From Deltaproteobacteria bacterium (lineage in GTDB: Bacteria; Desulfobacterota; Desulfobaccia; Desulfobaccales; 0-14-0-80-60-11), in assembly GCA_023381945.1 (NCBI GenBank), contig JAMCQY010000079.1, positions 1 to 6,911 on the forward strand: DNA of 6,911 bases, written 5' to 3'. Below are positions 1 through 4,858 of this stretch, in pieces. The translations under genes and the position numbers were made by a program. Every line of letters begins with the position of its first letter. Position 1 is the stretch's first letter. A model generated the notes under the pieces. The model ran no database searches and was not told the DNA's origin. It was given only the letters and a program-made list of their open reading frames with translations.

Positions 1-77
1 TATCTACGGCAGTCCTCTTCCGTAGCAAACCTTTGTTCGAATTCAAGGATGGTTCGGGGATAATCTTCAACTGTCAT
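1..77 (-). CDS. IS1595/ISXO2-like transposase, N-terminal fragment (runs off window)
   Basis: The first 25 codons of a minus-strand gene are visible, reading from an ATG at 77 towards base 1 and leaving the window. The peptide contains FEQRFATEEDCR, which matches the typical start of IS1595-family transposases (pattern FxxRFxTEExCRxYL, usually followed by a zinc-ribbon and then a DDE-type integrase domain). Those later domains lie outside the window. A G-rich stretch, AAAGGGG, lies three bases before the ATG and may serve as ribosome binding site. Such enzymes cut and join the ends of their own insertion sequence. The identification rests on 25 residues only. Whether the element is intact cannot be seen. 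Confidence 0.6.
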   Translation of the reverse strand, partial: MTVEDYPRTILEFEQRFATEEDCRR

Positions 78-127
78 CAACCCCTTTACTACATATAGTA
101 GCAGGGAGAGTCAACCGGATACCCCTA
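78..127 (-). mobile_element. Putative end of the IS1595-like element (terminal repeat and promoter zone)
   Basis: These 50 bases separate the transposase start from the stop codon of the CMD gene, so one end of the insertion sequence should lie here. On the minus strand it holds a -35-like TTGACT (109-114), a 17-base spacer and a poor -10, TAGTAA (86-91). A short palindrome CTAC/GTAG lies around 90-102. The opposite end of the element is outside the window, so neither the terminal inverted repeat nor the target duplication can be defined. The exact boundary is inference. Confidence 0.35.
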
Positions 128-460
128 TTAAATAGTTATCTTATCCACGACATTATGCACCTGGATGCCGTGGATCAGGGTGGCTCCGCCCCGGATGGCC
201 GCGGCCACATGAATGGCTTCGGTCATTTCGTCCATATTGGAGCCGGCCTCCAGGGAGGCCCGGGTATAGGCGTCGATGCAGTAAGGACACTGCACCGAAT
301 GGGCCACCGCCAGGGCGATCAGGGCCTTCTCCCGCACCGTCAGGGCCCCGGCCGCCATGACCCCCTGGTAGTAGTTCATAAAGAAATCGAAGAGTTCCGG
401 GCGATGCTTGCCGATTTCGCTAAACCTCTCCAGGTCTTCTTCCTCATAATAATGCGACAT
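128..460 (-). CDS. CMD/AhpD-superfamily protein, arsenosugar-biosynthesis-associated peroxidase-like type
   Basis: A 110-residue cytosolic all-helical protein of the carboxymuconolactone decarboxylase/AhpD superfamily. The CxxC redox pair is C58 and C61 in VQCPYCIDAY. The region LTVREKALIALAVAH before it and GSNMDEMTEAIHVAAAIRGG after it closely match the peroxidase-like protein usually encoded with ArsM and the radical-SAM protein ArsS in arsenosugar loci; its reaction is not established. The family's length is about 110 residues, so this copy looks complete. The ATG at 460 is preferred because GGGAGG (465-470) lies four bases before it. A further upstream ATG at 472 overlaps that Shine-Dalgarno and has none of its own. 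The AhpD proton-relay glutamate and histidine are not at their usual distances from the CxxC. The gene lies between the GAF-gene terminator and an insertion sequence, with no arsenosugar partner visible. Confidence 0.85.
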   Translation of the reverse strand: MSHYYEEEDLERFSEIGKHRPELFDFFMNYYQGVMAAGALTVREKALIALAVAHSVQCPYCIDAYTRASLEAGSNMDEMTEAIHVAAAIRGGATLIHGIQVHNVVDKITI

Positions 461-498
461 GAATCCTCCCATAGCACTAATTTATCAAAAAGGTAGTT

Positions 499-525
499 AA
501 AAAAAGGGCGGGTTTCCACCCGCCC
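499..525 (-). terminator. Rho-independent terminator of the tandem-GAF gene
   Basis: On the minus strand a perfect 8-bp stem (518-525 with 506-513, GGGCGGGT/ACCCGCCC) with a 4-base loop is followed by seven T (499-505). It lies about 30 bases past the stop codon of the GAF gene and upstream of the CMD gene, so it should largely separate their transcription. The stem sequence has the same core as the palindrome at 3871-3891. Confidence 0.88.
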
Positions 526-554
526 CCTGAATTTTCCTGAATAATCAGCGGCCC

Positions 555-1622
555 CTAAAACCTGGTAAACCCGGCGAAGCTGTACATGTCGCCCATCATC
601 TCCTCGTATTCGCCCTTGAGCTTCTGATACATGCGGGCGTTTTCCATGGCCAGGGCCGCCTGTTCGGCCAGGGATGAGATGAAAGTGATCTCGTCATCGG
701 TGAAATCCCGCGGTTCGGCGGTGTAGATGCGCATAACGCCAATGATGTTGCCCTTCAGGGTGATGGGCACCGACAGGATGGACTTGATGCCTTCTTCCGC
801 CGACTCCTTGGGAAAGGTGGCCCGTTCATCGCTGGCGACATCATAGATAGAGACCGCTTTGCCCATCATGGCTTCGGCAATGGACTTATCGGTGGTCACG
901 GTGCCCTTGTTGATGTAACGGTCACTGAGGCCGTAGGAAGCCACCAGTTCCATCTTCTGGCGCTTTTCATCCAGCAGGCGCACCGCCGCGGCCTTGATAT
1001 CCAGGGAGGTAACTGCGGTCTTAACCAGGAGATGCAAGACCTTTTTGACGTCCAGGGTGGAATTCACTGCCTTGGCGACTTCCAGCAGGCCCTTGAGAAA
1101 ATTGAGTTCCCGGACCCGCGCCTCGAAGATACGGGCATTGCTGATCAGTTGGGCGCCGAGTTCGGCCACGGCGCTGGCAAAATCCACTTCGTCCAGGGTG
1201 AACTCCCGCGGTTCGGCGGTGACCAGACGCATCACTCCAATGACCTTGCCCTTAAACATCATGGGGATGGCCGCCAGACTGGCGATCCCTTCTTCCTGGG
1301 CCTCTTTGGGATACTGCATGCGGGGATCGGTAGTGGCATCGAAAATGGCCACGGGGCGGCCGGTCAGGGCCTCGGTAACGCTTTTATCCAAACCCACTGG
1401 GCCTTTATGGAGGTACTTTTCACTCAGCCCCGTCGAGGCAACCAATTCCAGGGTGTTGGTTTTCGGGTTGACCAGGCGGATCGTCGCACCTTTGAGATTC
1501 ATGGTCTGGGTGATTTCCCGCACAATAGTCTCCAGTACGTCGTTCACCCCCAGGTGAGAACTCAAGGCCTTAGCGATCTCCTGAAAACTTTGCAGATACA
1601 TCCTTTCTTTCGATGACGCCAT
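555..1622 (-). CDS. Tandem GAF-domain protein without output domain
   Basis: A 355-residue soluble protein made of two GAF domains, about residues 10-165 and 174-332. The halves are clear duplicates offset by 166 residues: LVAS.GLS..Y at 60-70 and 226-236, PKE..EEGI at 105-113 and 271-279, IGVMR at 128-132 and 294-298, TAEPR.FT at 135-142 and 301-308. GAF domains bind small ligands (cyclic nucleotides, tetrapyrroles, others) or sense redox state, and normally control an attached kinase, cyclase or ATPase. Here only about 20 residues follow GAF2, so no output domain exists. The protein has no cysteine, which argues against covalent bilin binding or thiol-based sensing. The start at 1622 has a strong Shine-Dalgarno (AAAGGAGG, seven bases upstream). 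It probably acts by binding a partner in trans; ligand and partner are unknown. No histidine kinase lies beside it. Confidence 0.88.
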   Translation of the reverse strand: MASSKERMYLQSFQEIAKALSSHLGVNDVLETIVREITQTMNLKGATIRLVNPKTNTLELVASTGLSEKYLHKGPVGLDKSVTEALTGRPVAIFDATTDPRMQYPKEAQEEGIASLAAIPMMFKGKVIGVMRLVTAEPREFTLDEVDFASAVAELGAQLISNARIFEARVRELNFLKGLLEVAKAVNSTLDVKKVLHLLVKTAVTSLDIKAAAVRLLDEKRQKMELVASYGLSDRYINKGTVTTDKSIAEAMMGKAVSIYDVASDERATFPKESAEEGIKSILSVPITLKGNIIGVMRIYTAEPRDFTDDEITFISSLAEQAALAMENARMYQKLKGEYEEMMGDMYSFAGFTRF

Positions 1623-1629
1623 GACCGCC

Positions 1630-1637
1630 CCTCCTTT
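1630..1637 (-). promoter_or_regulatory. Strong ribosome binding site fixing the GAF-gene start
   Basis: Minus-strand AAAGGAGG lies seven bases before the ATG at 1622. It is close to the anti-Shine-Dalgarno complement and settles the choice of start. Confidence 0.8.
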
Positions 1638-1689
1638 GCTAGCTTTAACGGATGGGAACCTATCTTTGCGACCAGTAACAGTGGTGAAT

Positions 1690-1698
1690 GTTATACCA
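1690..1698 (-). promoter_or_regulatory. Candidate extended -10 promoter for the tandem-GAF gene
   Basis: On the minus strand TGG immediately precedes TATAAC, giving an extended -10 (TGn plus a five-of-six match to TATAAT). No good -35 is found 16-18 bases upstream, which is tolerated by extended -10 promoters. The start of transcription would leave a 5' leader of about 60 bases before the ATG at 1622. Confidence 0.4.
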
Positions 1699-1799
1699 GA
1701 TACGCCGGCAGAGGAACAGTTTCTTTAGAAGTTTCCCTCGCAAATGCAAAAATAAGTCTTCTTTCGCCCAAGAGCAATAGCTATCTTTAAAAAGCTGTT

Positions 1800-1822
1800 G
1801 GCTTTCAGCGGTCAGCGATCAG
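1800..1822. repeat. CAGC-rich interspersed repeat, copy 1
   Basis: Contains GGCTTTCAGCGGTCAGC followed by GATCAGC, an imperfect tandem of GTCAGC-like units. A related copy in opposite orientation lies at 4782-4798 and matches 14 of 17 positions. Two dispersed copies in different intergenic gaps suggest a genome-wide repeat family. Confidence 0.45.
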
Positions 1823-1978
1823 CAAAGACATTTTCCTCGCCGGCTTGGCATCTGATGTGCGACACGTCTTGTAAGGGTTAGTTTTCGAGCTCGCACTGAA
1901 GATTTTCTCTCCTCCCGCCAAACGCATTGGCAATTTTGGCCAGCCGGTAGAGCCGGCCTCTGTGCCCCACCTGCTTTT

Positions 1979-2015
1979 TACTTATGGCGCAGGCGTCTCG
2001 CCTGCGCCATAAGTA
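1979..2015. repeat. Perfect 17-bp inverted repeat (strong hairpin)
   Basis: The arms TACTTATGGCGCAGGCG (1979-1995) and its exact complement (1999-2015) are separated by TCT. As DNA or RNA this folds into a 17-bp hairpin with a three-base loop. No T-run follows on the plus strand, and on the minus strand the flank is only AAAAAGC-like, so it is not a classical plus-strand terminator. It resembles REP-type dispersed palindromes found between genes. It is far from both neighbouring coding starts (357 bases from 1622 and 296 from 2311). Confidence 0.8.
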
Positions 2016-2053
2016 GTCTGAGCACCCCAGCAGTAAAATTATTCACCTCCTTT

Positions 2054-2077
2054 TTTGCGCCTTTGCGTCTCTGCGTC
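2054..2077 (+). repeat. Three tandem octamers
   Basis: Units TTTGCGCC (2054-2061), TTTGCGTC (2062-2069) and TCTGCGTC (2070-2077) lie head to tail, each differing from its neighbour by one base. A T-run precedes them. This is a low-complexity microsatellite-like array in the intergenic region; no protein or RNA is suggested. Confidence 0.55.
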
Positions 2078-2168
2078 TAGACGTGAGGACTGCTTTGTTG
2101 GTGGAATTCTCGAGCCGCCCTGGCTGTAATTCCCAAAGCTGTTTCAAAATGTTTTGGTTTTTTCGTAG

Positions 2169-2190
2169 GGGCGGACCCATGTGTCCGCCC
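2169..2190. repeat. GC-rich palindrome (GGGCGGAC/GTCCGCCC)
   Basis: Perfect 8-bp arms (2169-2176 and 2183-2190) surround a six-base centre. It is the first of two adjacent palindromes. The GGGCGG...CCGCCC core recurs at 506-525 and 3871-3891. Confidence 0.7.
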
Positions 2191-2197
2191 TATTTGA

Positions 2198-2221
2198 GGG
2201 GGCACACGCTGGTGCGCCCCC
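2198..2221. repeat. GC-rich palindrome (GGGGGCACAC/GTGCGCCCCC)
   Basis: Arms 2198-2207 and 2212-2221 pair at nine of ten positions around the loop GCTG. It lies seven bases after the palindrome at 2169-2190, a paired arrangement typical of compound REP-like elements. Confidence 0.65.
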
Positions 2222-2274
2222 ATTCATACCTGATATACATACCACCGGTAGCTACTCGATTCTCTTGTAATCCT

Positions 2275-2303
2275 TTGTCGTTACCCTATTCTTGCAGTAT
2301 AAT
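2275..2303 (+). promoter_or_regulatory. Sigma-70-type promoter of the MtrA/TS-like fusion gene
   Basis: A -35 TTGTCG (2275-2280, four of six matches) and a perfect -10 TATAAT (2298-2303) are separated by exactly 17 bases. Transcription would start about seven bases past the -10, at or next to the A of the ATG at 2311, so the mRNA would have little or no leader. Confidence 0.65.
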
Positions 2304-2310
2304 GTCATTC

Positions 2311-3870
2311 ATGGGAGACAAACTCAAATTCGAGCCCCTCTATTTCGGCGACAAATTGACCATCATCAATCCCTACGGCTCCATCGGCGTAGTCACCCTC
2401 TGGTCCAAGGTGGATTATGTCATCGACCGTTTCCGTCAGGCCGGCGTGAACCTGGACCCGGATTCCAGCCCCATCGCGGTCTTCGGCAACCTCTACGGGA
2501 ACGGGCTGAGGGAGATGCTGCGGAATCTGCTGTATAATCCGCAGATTAGAGTTATTTTAATTTGTGGATATGAGCGGTCCGGGTCGGCAAAAGAATTGGT
2601 CAATTTTTTTGAATTGGGTACAGAACCAGTATCTAATGCTCTTATTAGGTTTATTACGTCATTCGCACCATCAGCTCAAAATAGCGGTCGCATAGGCTAC
2701 AAATCACATCCAGTCCACTTCATGGAGTTTGAGTATAAATTTGGCGATGTTCCACTTAGAATAAAACAAACACAAAGAATTATCGATCCTTGGGTTACGA
2801 GGGAGACCTTCGAAAAACTTGAAAATAACGTTATTTTGGAACGATTAGGGGATCCGCATAAGGATGAAACAGTTGATGAAATTAGAAAATTTTTTGCCTC
2901 ATTTGAACCTCCACCAATACCAAAAATTTATCATCTGACAAAGGTGCCTTTGCCCGAAGTGGAAGTGCAATACTTCCCCAGTAACCCTCGCGGCCATGTG
3001 GTAGTGCAGGATTCCATACTCGAAGCCTGGAAGGACGTCCTCCATCTGCTAACCCGCTTTGGCCATCGGGTGACACTAAAAAAAGGCGAGCGCCTGGAAT
3101 TGCAGCACGTAAAAGTAGTAGTTGAAAAACCTCATTTCGAGTCTGCCGACAAGCTTCAGGTAGTCAATCTCGATCCTTCAAAATTAAAACGTTATCAAGA
3201 AGAAATTCTTTCGGGCGAAATTCGCCCCGATGAGACTTATAACTACGGCCATCGCCTGCGTAGTTACTTCAATATAGACACCCTGGCGGCTTGCGCCGAA
3301 AGGCTGAAACGCGACCCCGAAGACCGCAAATCCTATGTGACCTTGTGGGACAATACCCGCGACCTGGGCCGGGTAGAAGGCCGCCCCTGCCTGGTGTCGC
3401 TGTATTTTCGCAAGTTCGAAGGCAAATTGACCCTGAGCGCTACCTTTCGCACCCACAACGCCATGGACGCCTATCCCATGAACCTGTACGGCCTCATGGC
3501 TATTCAGCAATGGGTGGCAAAGGAGGCGGAACTTACGCCCGGCGCCCTGGTGATCATCAGCCATTCTCTCGGCCTCGACCCCAAAGAGCTGGACCGGGCC
3601 ATGCTGATCATCGGCAAGCGGCCCTTTAAGGTGCGCCTGGACCCCATGGGCTATTTCCGCATCACCCTGGACGGCAAGGACATCCTGGTGGAGCATCGCT
3701 TCGAGGATGTCACATTAAAGGAATACCGCGGCAGAAAAGCCGAACGCCTGCAGCACGAAATCGCCCGGGACGTGGCCCTGTCCGATATCAACCACGCCAT
3801 CTACCTGGGTCGCCAACTGGCCCGGGCCGAAATCGCCCTGAAGGAAGGCCGGGAGTTCGTGCAGGAGTAG
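2311..3870 (+). CDS. MtrA-like / thymidylate-synthase-like / DUF4346 fusion protein
   Basis: A 519-residue cytosolic protein with three domains. Residues about 11-150 resemble tetrahydromethanopterin S-methyltransferase subunit A (IAVFGNLYGNGL, NPQIRVILICG); where MtrA-like proteins have GH, this has G91-S92. Residues about 222-432 match archaeal thymidylate synthase: YNYGHRLRSYF at 310-320, DRKSYVTLWD at 338-347, nucleophile C360 in GRPC, R380 exactly 20 residues later, as C146 and R166 in E. coli ThyA, and N391 for N177. Other pocket residues differ: R127 is K340, D169 is N383, H207 is G421 and Y209 is D423. Residues 438-519 match DUF4346 (LDPMGYFRI, HAIYLGRQLARAEIAL, EFVQE). Folate/pterin-linked one-carbon chemistry is likely, but ordinary dUMP methylation is doubtful. 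The ATG at 2311 is chosen for its promoter spacing; ATG 2302 overlaps the -10, and neither has a Shine-Dalgarno. Bases 2533-2945 are strikingly AT-rich. Confidence 0.85.
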   Translation: MGDKLKFEPLYFGDKLTIINPYGSIGVVTLWSKVDYVIDRFRQAGVNLDPDSSPIAVFGNLYGNGLREMLRNLLYNPQIRVILICGYERSGSAKELVNFFELGTEPVSNALIRFITSFAPSAQNSGRIGYKSHPVHFMEFEYKFGDVPLRIKQTQRIIDPWVTRETFEKLENNVILERLGDPHKDETVDEIRKFFASFEPPPIPKIYHLTKVPLPEVEVQYFPSNPRGHVVVQDSILEAWKDVLHLLTRFGHRVTLKKGERLELQHVKVVVEKPHFESADKLQVVNLDPSKLKRYQEEILSGEIRPDETYNYGHRLRSYFNIDTLAACAERLKRDPEDRKSYVTLWDNTRDLGRVEGRPCLVSLYFRKFEGKLTLSATFRTHNAMDAYPMNLYGLMAIQQWVAKEAELTPGALVIISHSLGLDPKELDRAMLIIGKRPFKVRLDPMGYFRITLDGKDILVEHRFEDVTLKEYRGRKAERLQHEIARDVALSDINHAIYLGRQLARAEIALKEGREFVQE

Positions 3871-3891
3871 GGGCGGGTTTTAAACCCGCCC
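3871..3891. repeat. Perfect palindrome directly after the fusion gene
   Basis: Arms GGGCGGGTTT (3871-3880) and AAACCCGCCC (3882-3891) flank a single T and begin immediately after the TAG stop. It shares its core with the terminator stem at 506-525. No T-run follows, so it may slow or weakly terminate transcription but is not a classical terminator. Confidence 0.7.
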
Positions 3892-3900
3892 TTACTGCGC

Positions 3901-3956
3901 GGCACAGCTATCAGGGCGGCCTGTGGCCGCCATAATTCGACGGGCACAGCCCTCCC
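3901..3956. repeat. Second palindrome with flanking GGCACAGC direct repeats
   Basis: A perfect 7-bp hairpin GGCGGCC (3915-3921) / GGCCGCC (3925-3931) with loop TGT is flanked by GGCACAGC at 3901-3908 and GGCACAGC within 3943-3950. With the palindrome at 3871-3891 it forms a compound repeat filling the gap before the next gene. Confidence 0.55.
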
Positions 3957-3970
3957 TATATTTTGATGAT

Positions 3971-4684
3971 ATGTTTGAGTCAGCCTCACAATTGGCAAAC
4001 CAATTCCAATCAAACCTCCTTCTCATCGGCACGGTCCATAGCGATCCCTTGGGCTATGAACGCGCTGTAAAGTTGCTGCAGCACTTTCAACCGGATTTAA
4101 TCACCGTGGAGGTGAGCCATTTCTCCCTGCGCTACCGCCAGCGCCAGGAGGCGAACTGGCGGCGCTTGTTAAACCAGACCCTGGAGGACCTGCCTGCCAA
4201 AGCCCGAAACCACCTGGCCATCCGGCGGCTCATGGCCCAGGCGGCCCTGCCCTTTGAGGCGCGGGCGGCCCGCGACTATTCCCGGCAATACGGCATTCCC
4301 TGGCGGCCTGTGGATCTTGGCGCCATCTCCCGGCGGCATCTGCCCCGCTATGCCCGGGAACTGATGTCTCCGGAAAATTTAAAGACCTTGCTGACGACGG
4401 AGGATGAGCCCCTGGAAGACTTTGTGGCCCGGGAATACCGCCGGGCCCGTTTATCCTGCCGGCGGCCCGCCTGGCGGCTGCCGGGGGTCGATCCCGAAAC
4501 CCGGCGCCGGGAGCGCCTTCAGGTCCGGCGGCTGCGGTATTATTTGGCCCGTTATGACCGCCTGGCCCATTTGGGGGGCTGGGAACACCTGGCACCCTGG
4601 CGGGACGGCGACGGTATGTGGCAGAAATTGGCAGACTACAGGCCCTTACGAGTGTTACTGGATGAGGCAGATAACGAAAAATAA
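3971..4684 (+). CDS. Small TraB/TIKI-superfamily-like protein
   Basis: A 237-residue soluble protein without signal peptide or membrane segment. Residues 17-27 (LLIGTVHSDPL) and 41-52 (PDLITVEVSHFS) match the opening of TraB/PrgY/TIKI-type proteins: a strand ending in GTxH, then a helix and PDxxxVE. A later motif, RLAHLGGWEHL (197-207), may supply the second conserved histidine (H200), as GxxH does in TraB. In this superfamily paired histidines and acids bind metal in some members (TIKI proteases, erythromycin esterase), while bacterial versions are mostly uncharacterised. The middle is rich in arginine and leucine. The start is uncertain: ATG 3971 is chosen because the in-frame GTG at 3923 lies inside a palindrome loop. 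There is no Shine-Dalgarno; a TATATT (3957-3962) just upstream might again give a near-leaderless mRNA. Substrate and role are unknown. Confidence 0.7.
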   Translation: MFESASQLANQFQSNLLLIGTVHSDPLGYERAVKLLQHFQPDLITVEVSHFSLRYRQRQEANWRRLLNQTLEDLPAKARNHLAIRRLMAQAALPFEARAARDYSRQYGIPWRPVDLGAISRRHLPRYARELMSPENLKTLLTTEDEPLEDFVAREYRRARLSCRRPAWRLPGVDPETRRRERLQVRRLRYYLARYDRLAHLGGWEHLAPWRDGDGMWQKLADYRPLRVLLDEADNEK

Positions 4685-4719
4685 ACCTGGCCCGCGAAAA
4701 AATGCTAGAAATAATGGAG

Positions 4720-4743
4720 AACAGCCGCCCCCGGCTGTTTTTT
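4720..4743 (+). terminator. Rho-independent terminator after the TraB-like gene
   Basis: A perfect 8-bp stem AACAGCCG (4720-4727) / CGGCTGTT (4732-4739) with loop CCCC runs into six T (4738-4743). It lies 36 bases after the stop codon at 4684 and isolates the gene from the hydrolase gene downstream. Confidence 0.9.
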
Positions 4744-4781
4744 CCTAAGAAAATGGTGGGCAATGCCCTCCCTGCACCCGG

Positions 4782-4798
4782 GCTGACAGCTAATAGCC
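4782..4798. repeat. CAGC-rich interspersed repeat, copy 2 (inverted)
   Basis: The reverse complement, GGCTATTAGCTGTCAGC, matches the copy at 1800-1816 in 14 of 17 positions. A small hairpin CTAAT/ATTAG (4790-4803) overlaps it. Confidence 0.4.
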
Positions 4799-4800
4799 AT

Positions 4801-4829
4801 TAGACACCGGGAAAATTTCGTGCTAAATT
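4801..4829 (+). promoter_or_regulatory. Promoter of the alpha/beta hydrolase gene
   Basis: A -35 TAGACA (4801-4806, five of six) is followed after 17 bases by TAAATT (4824-4829, four of six), preceded by TGC, an extended -10 feature. It leaves a leader of about 22 bases that contains the Shine-Dalgarno GAAAGGA (4848-4854), four bases before the ATG at 4859. Confidence 0.55.
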
Positions 4830-4858
4830 AAAAAGTTAGTTTTTTCTGAAAGGATACC

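Larger units (their letters stand above)
1623..2310. other. 688-base intergenic region rich in repeats between divergent genes
   Basis: No credible gene is seen on either strand. From left to right it holds the leader and promoter of the GAF gene (to about 1700), a plain AT-leaning stretch (about 1700-1795), a CAGC-rich repeat (1800-1822), a small GCCGG/CCGGC hairpin (1943-1957), a long perfect hairpin (1979-2015), three tandem octamers (2054-2077), two adjacent GC-rich palindromes (2169-2221) and the promoter of the MtrA/TS-like fusion gene (2275-2303). An open frame from 2083 runs through the repeats in frame with that gene, but it is not coding-like. Confidence 0.7.

Noticed and set aside
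461..472. ATG at 472 as start of the CMD gene
   Set aside because: It overlaps the GGGAGG ribosome binding site of the ATG at 460 and has no site of its own.
994..1616. Plus-strand frames of 187 and 194 residues opposite the GAF gene
   Set aside because: The opposite strand encodes two clear GAF domains with a strong Shine-Dalgarno; these frames are shadows.
1979..2221. Cluster of palindromes considered as a CRISPR array or an att site
   Set aside because: The palindromes differ from one another, there are no regular spacers, and no integrase or cas gene is nearby.
2083..2310. In-frame N-terminal extension of the fusion gene
   Set aside because: It runs through tandem octamers and two palindromes, has cysteine- and proline-rich non-domain sequence, and lies upstream of the promoter at 2275-2303.
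3923..3970. GTG start adding 16 residues to the TraB-like protein
   Set aside because: The GTG lies in the loop of a palindrome, has no Shine-Dalgarno, and the extra residues are encoded by repeat sequence.
4230..4763. 177-residue minus-strand frame opposite the TraB-like gene
   Set aside because: It is rich in proline, glycine and arginine, is antisense to a better gene and crosses that gene's terminator; a shadow of high-GC coding.
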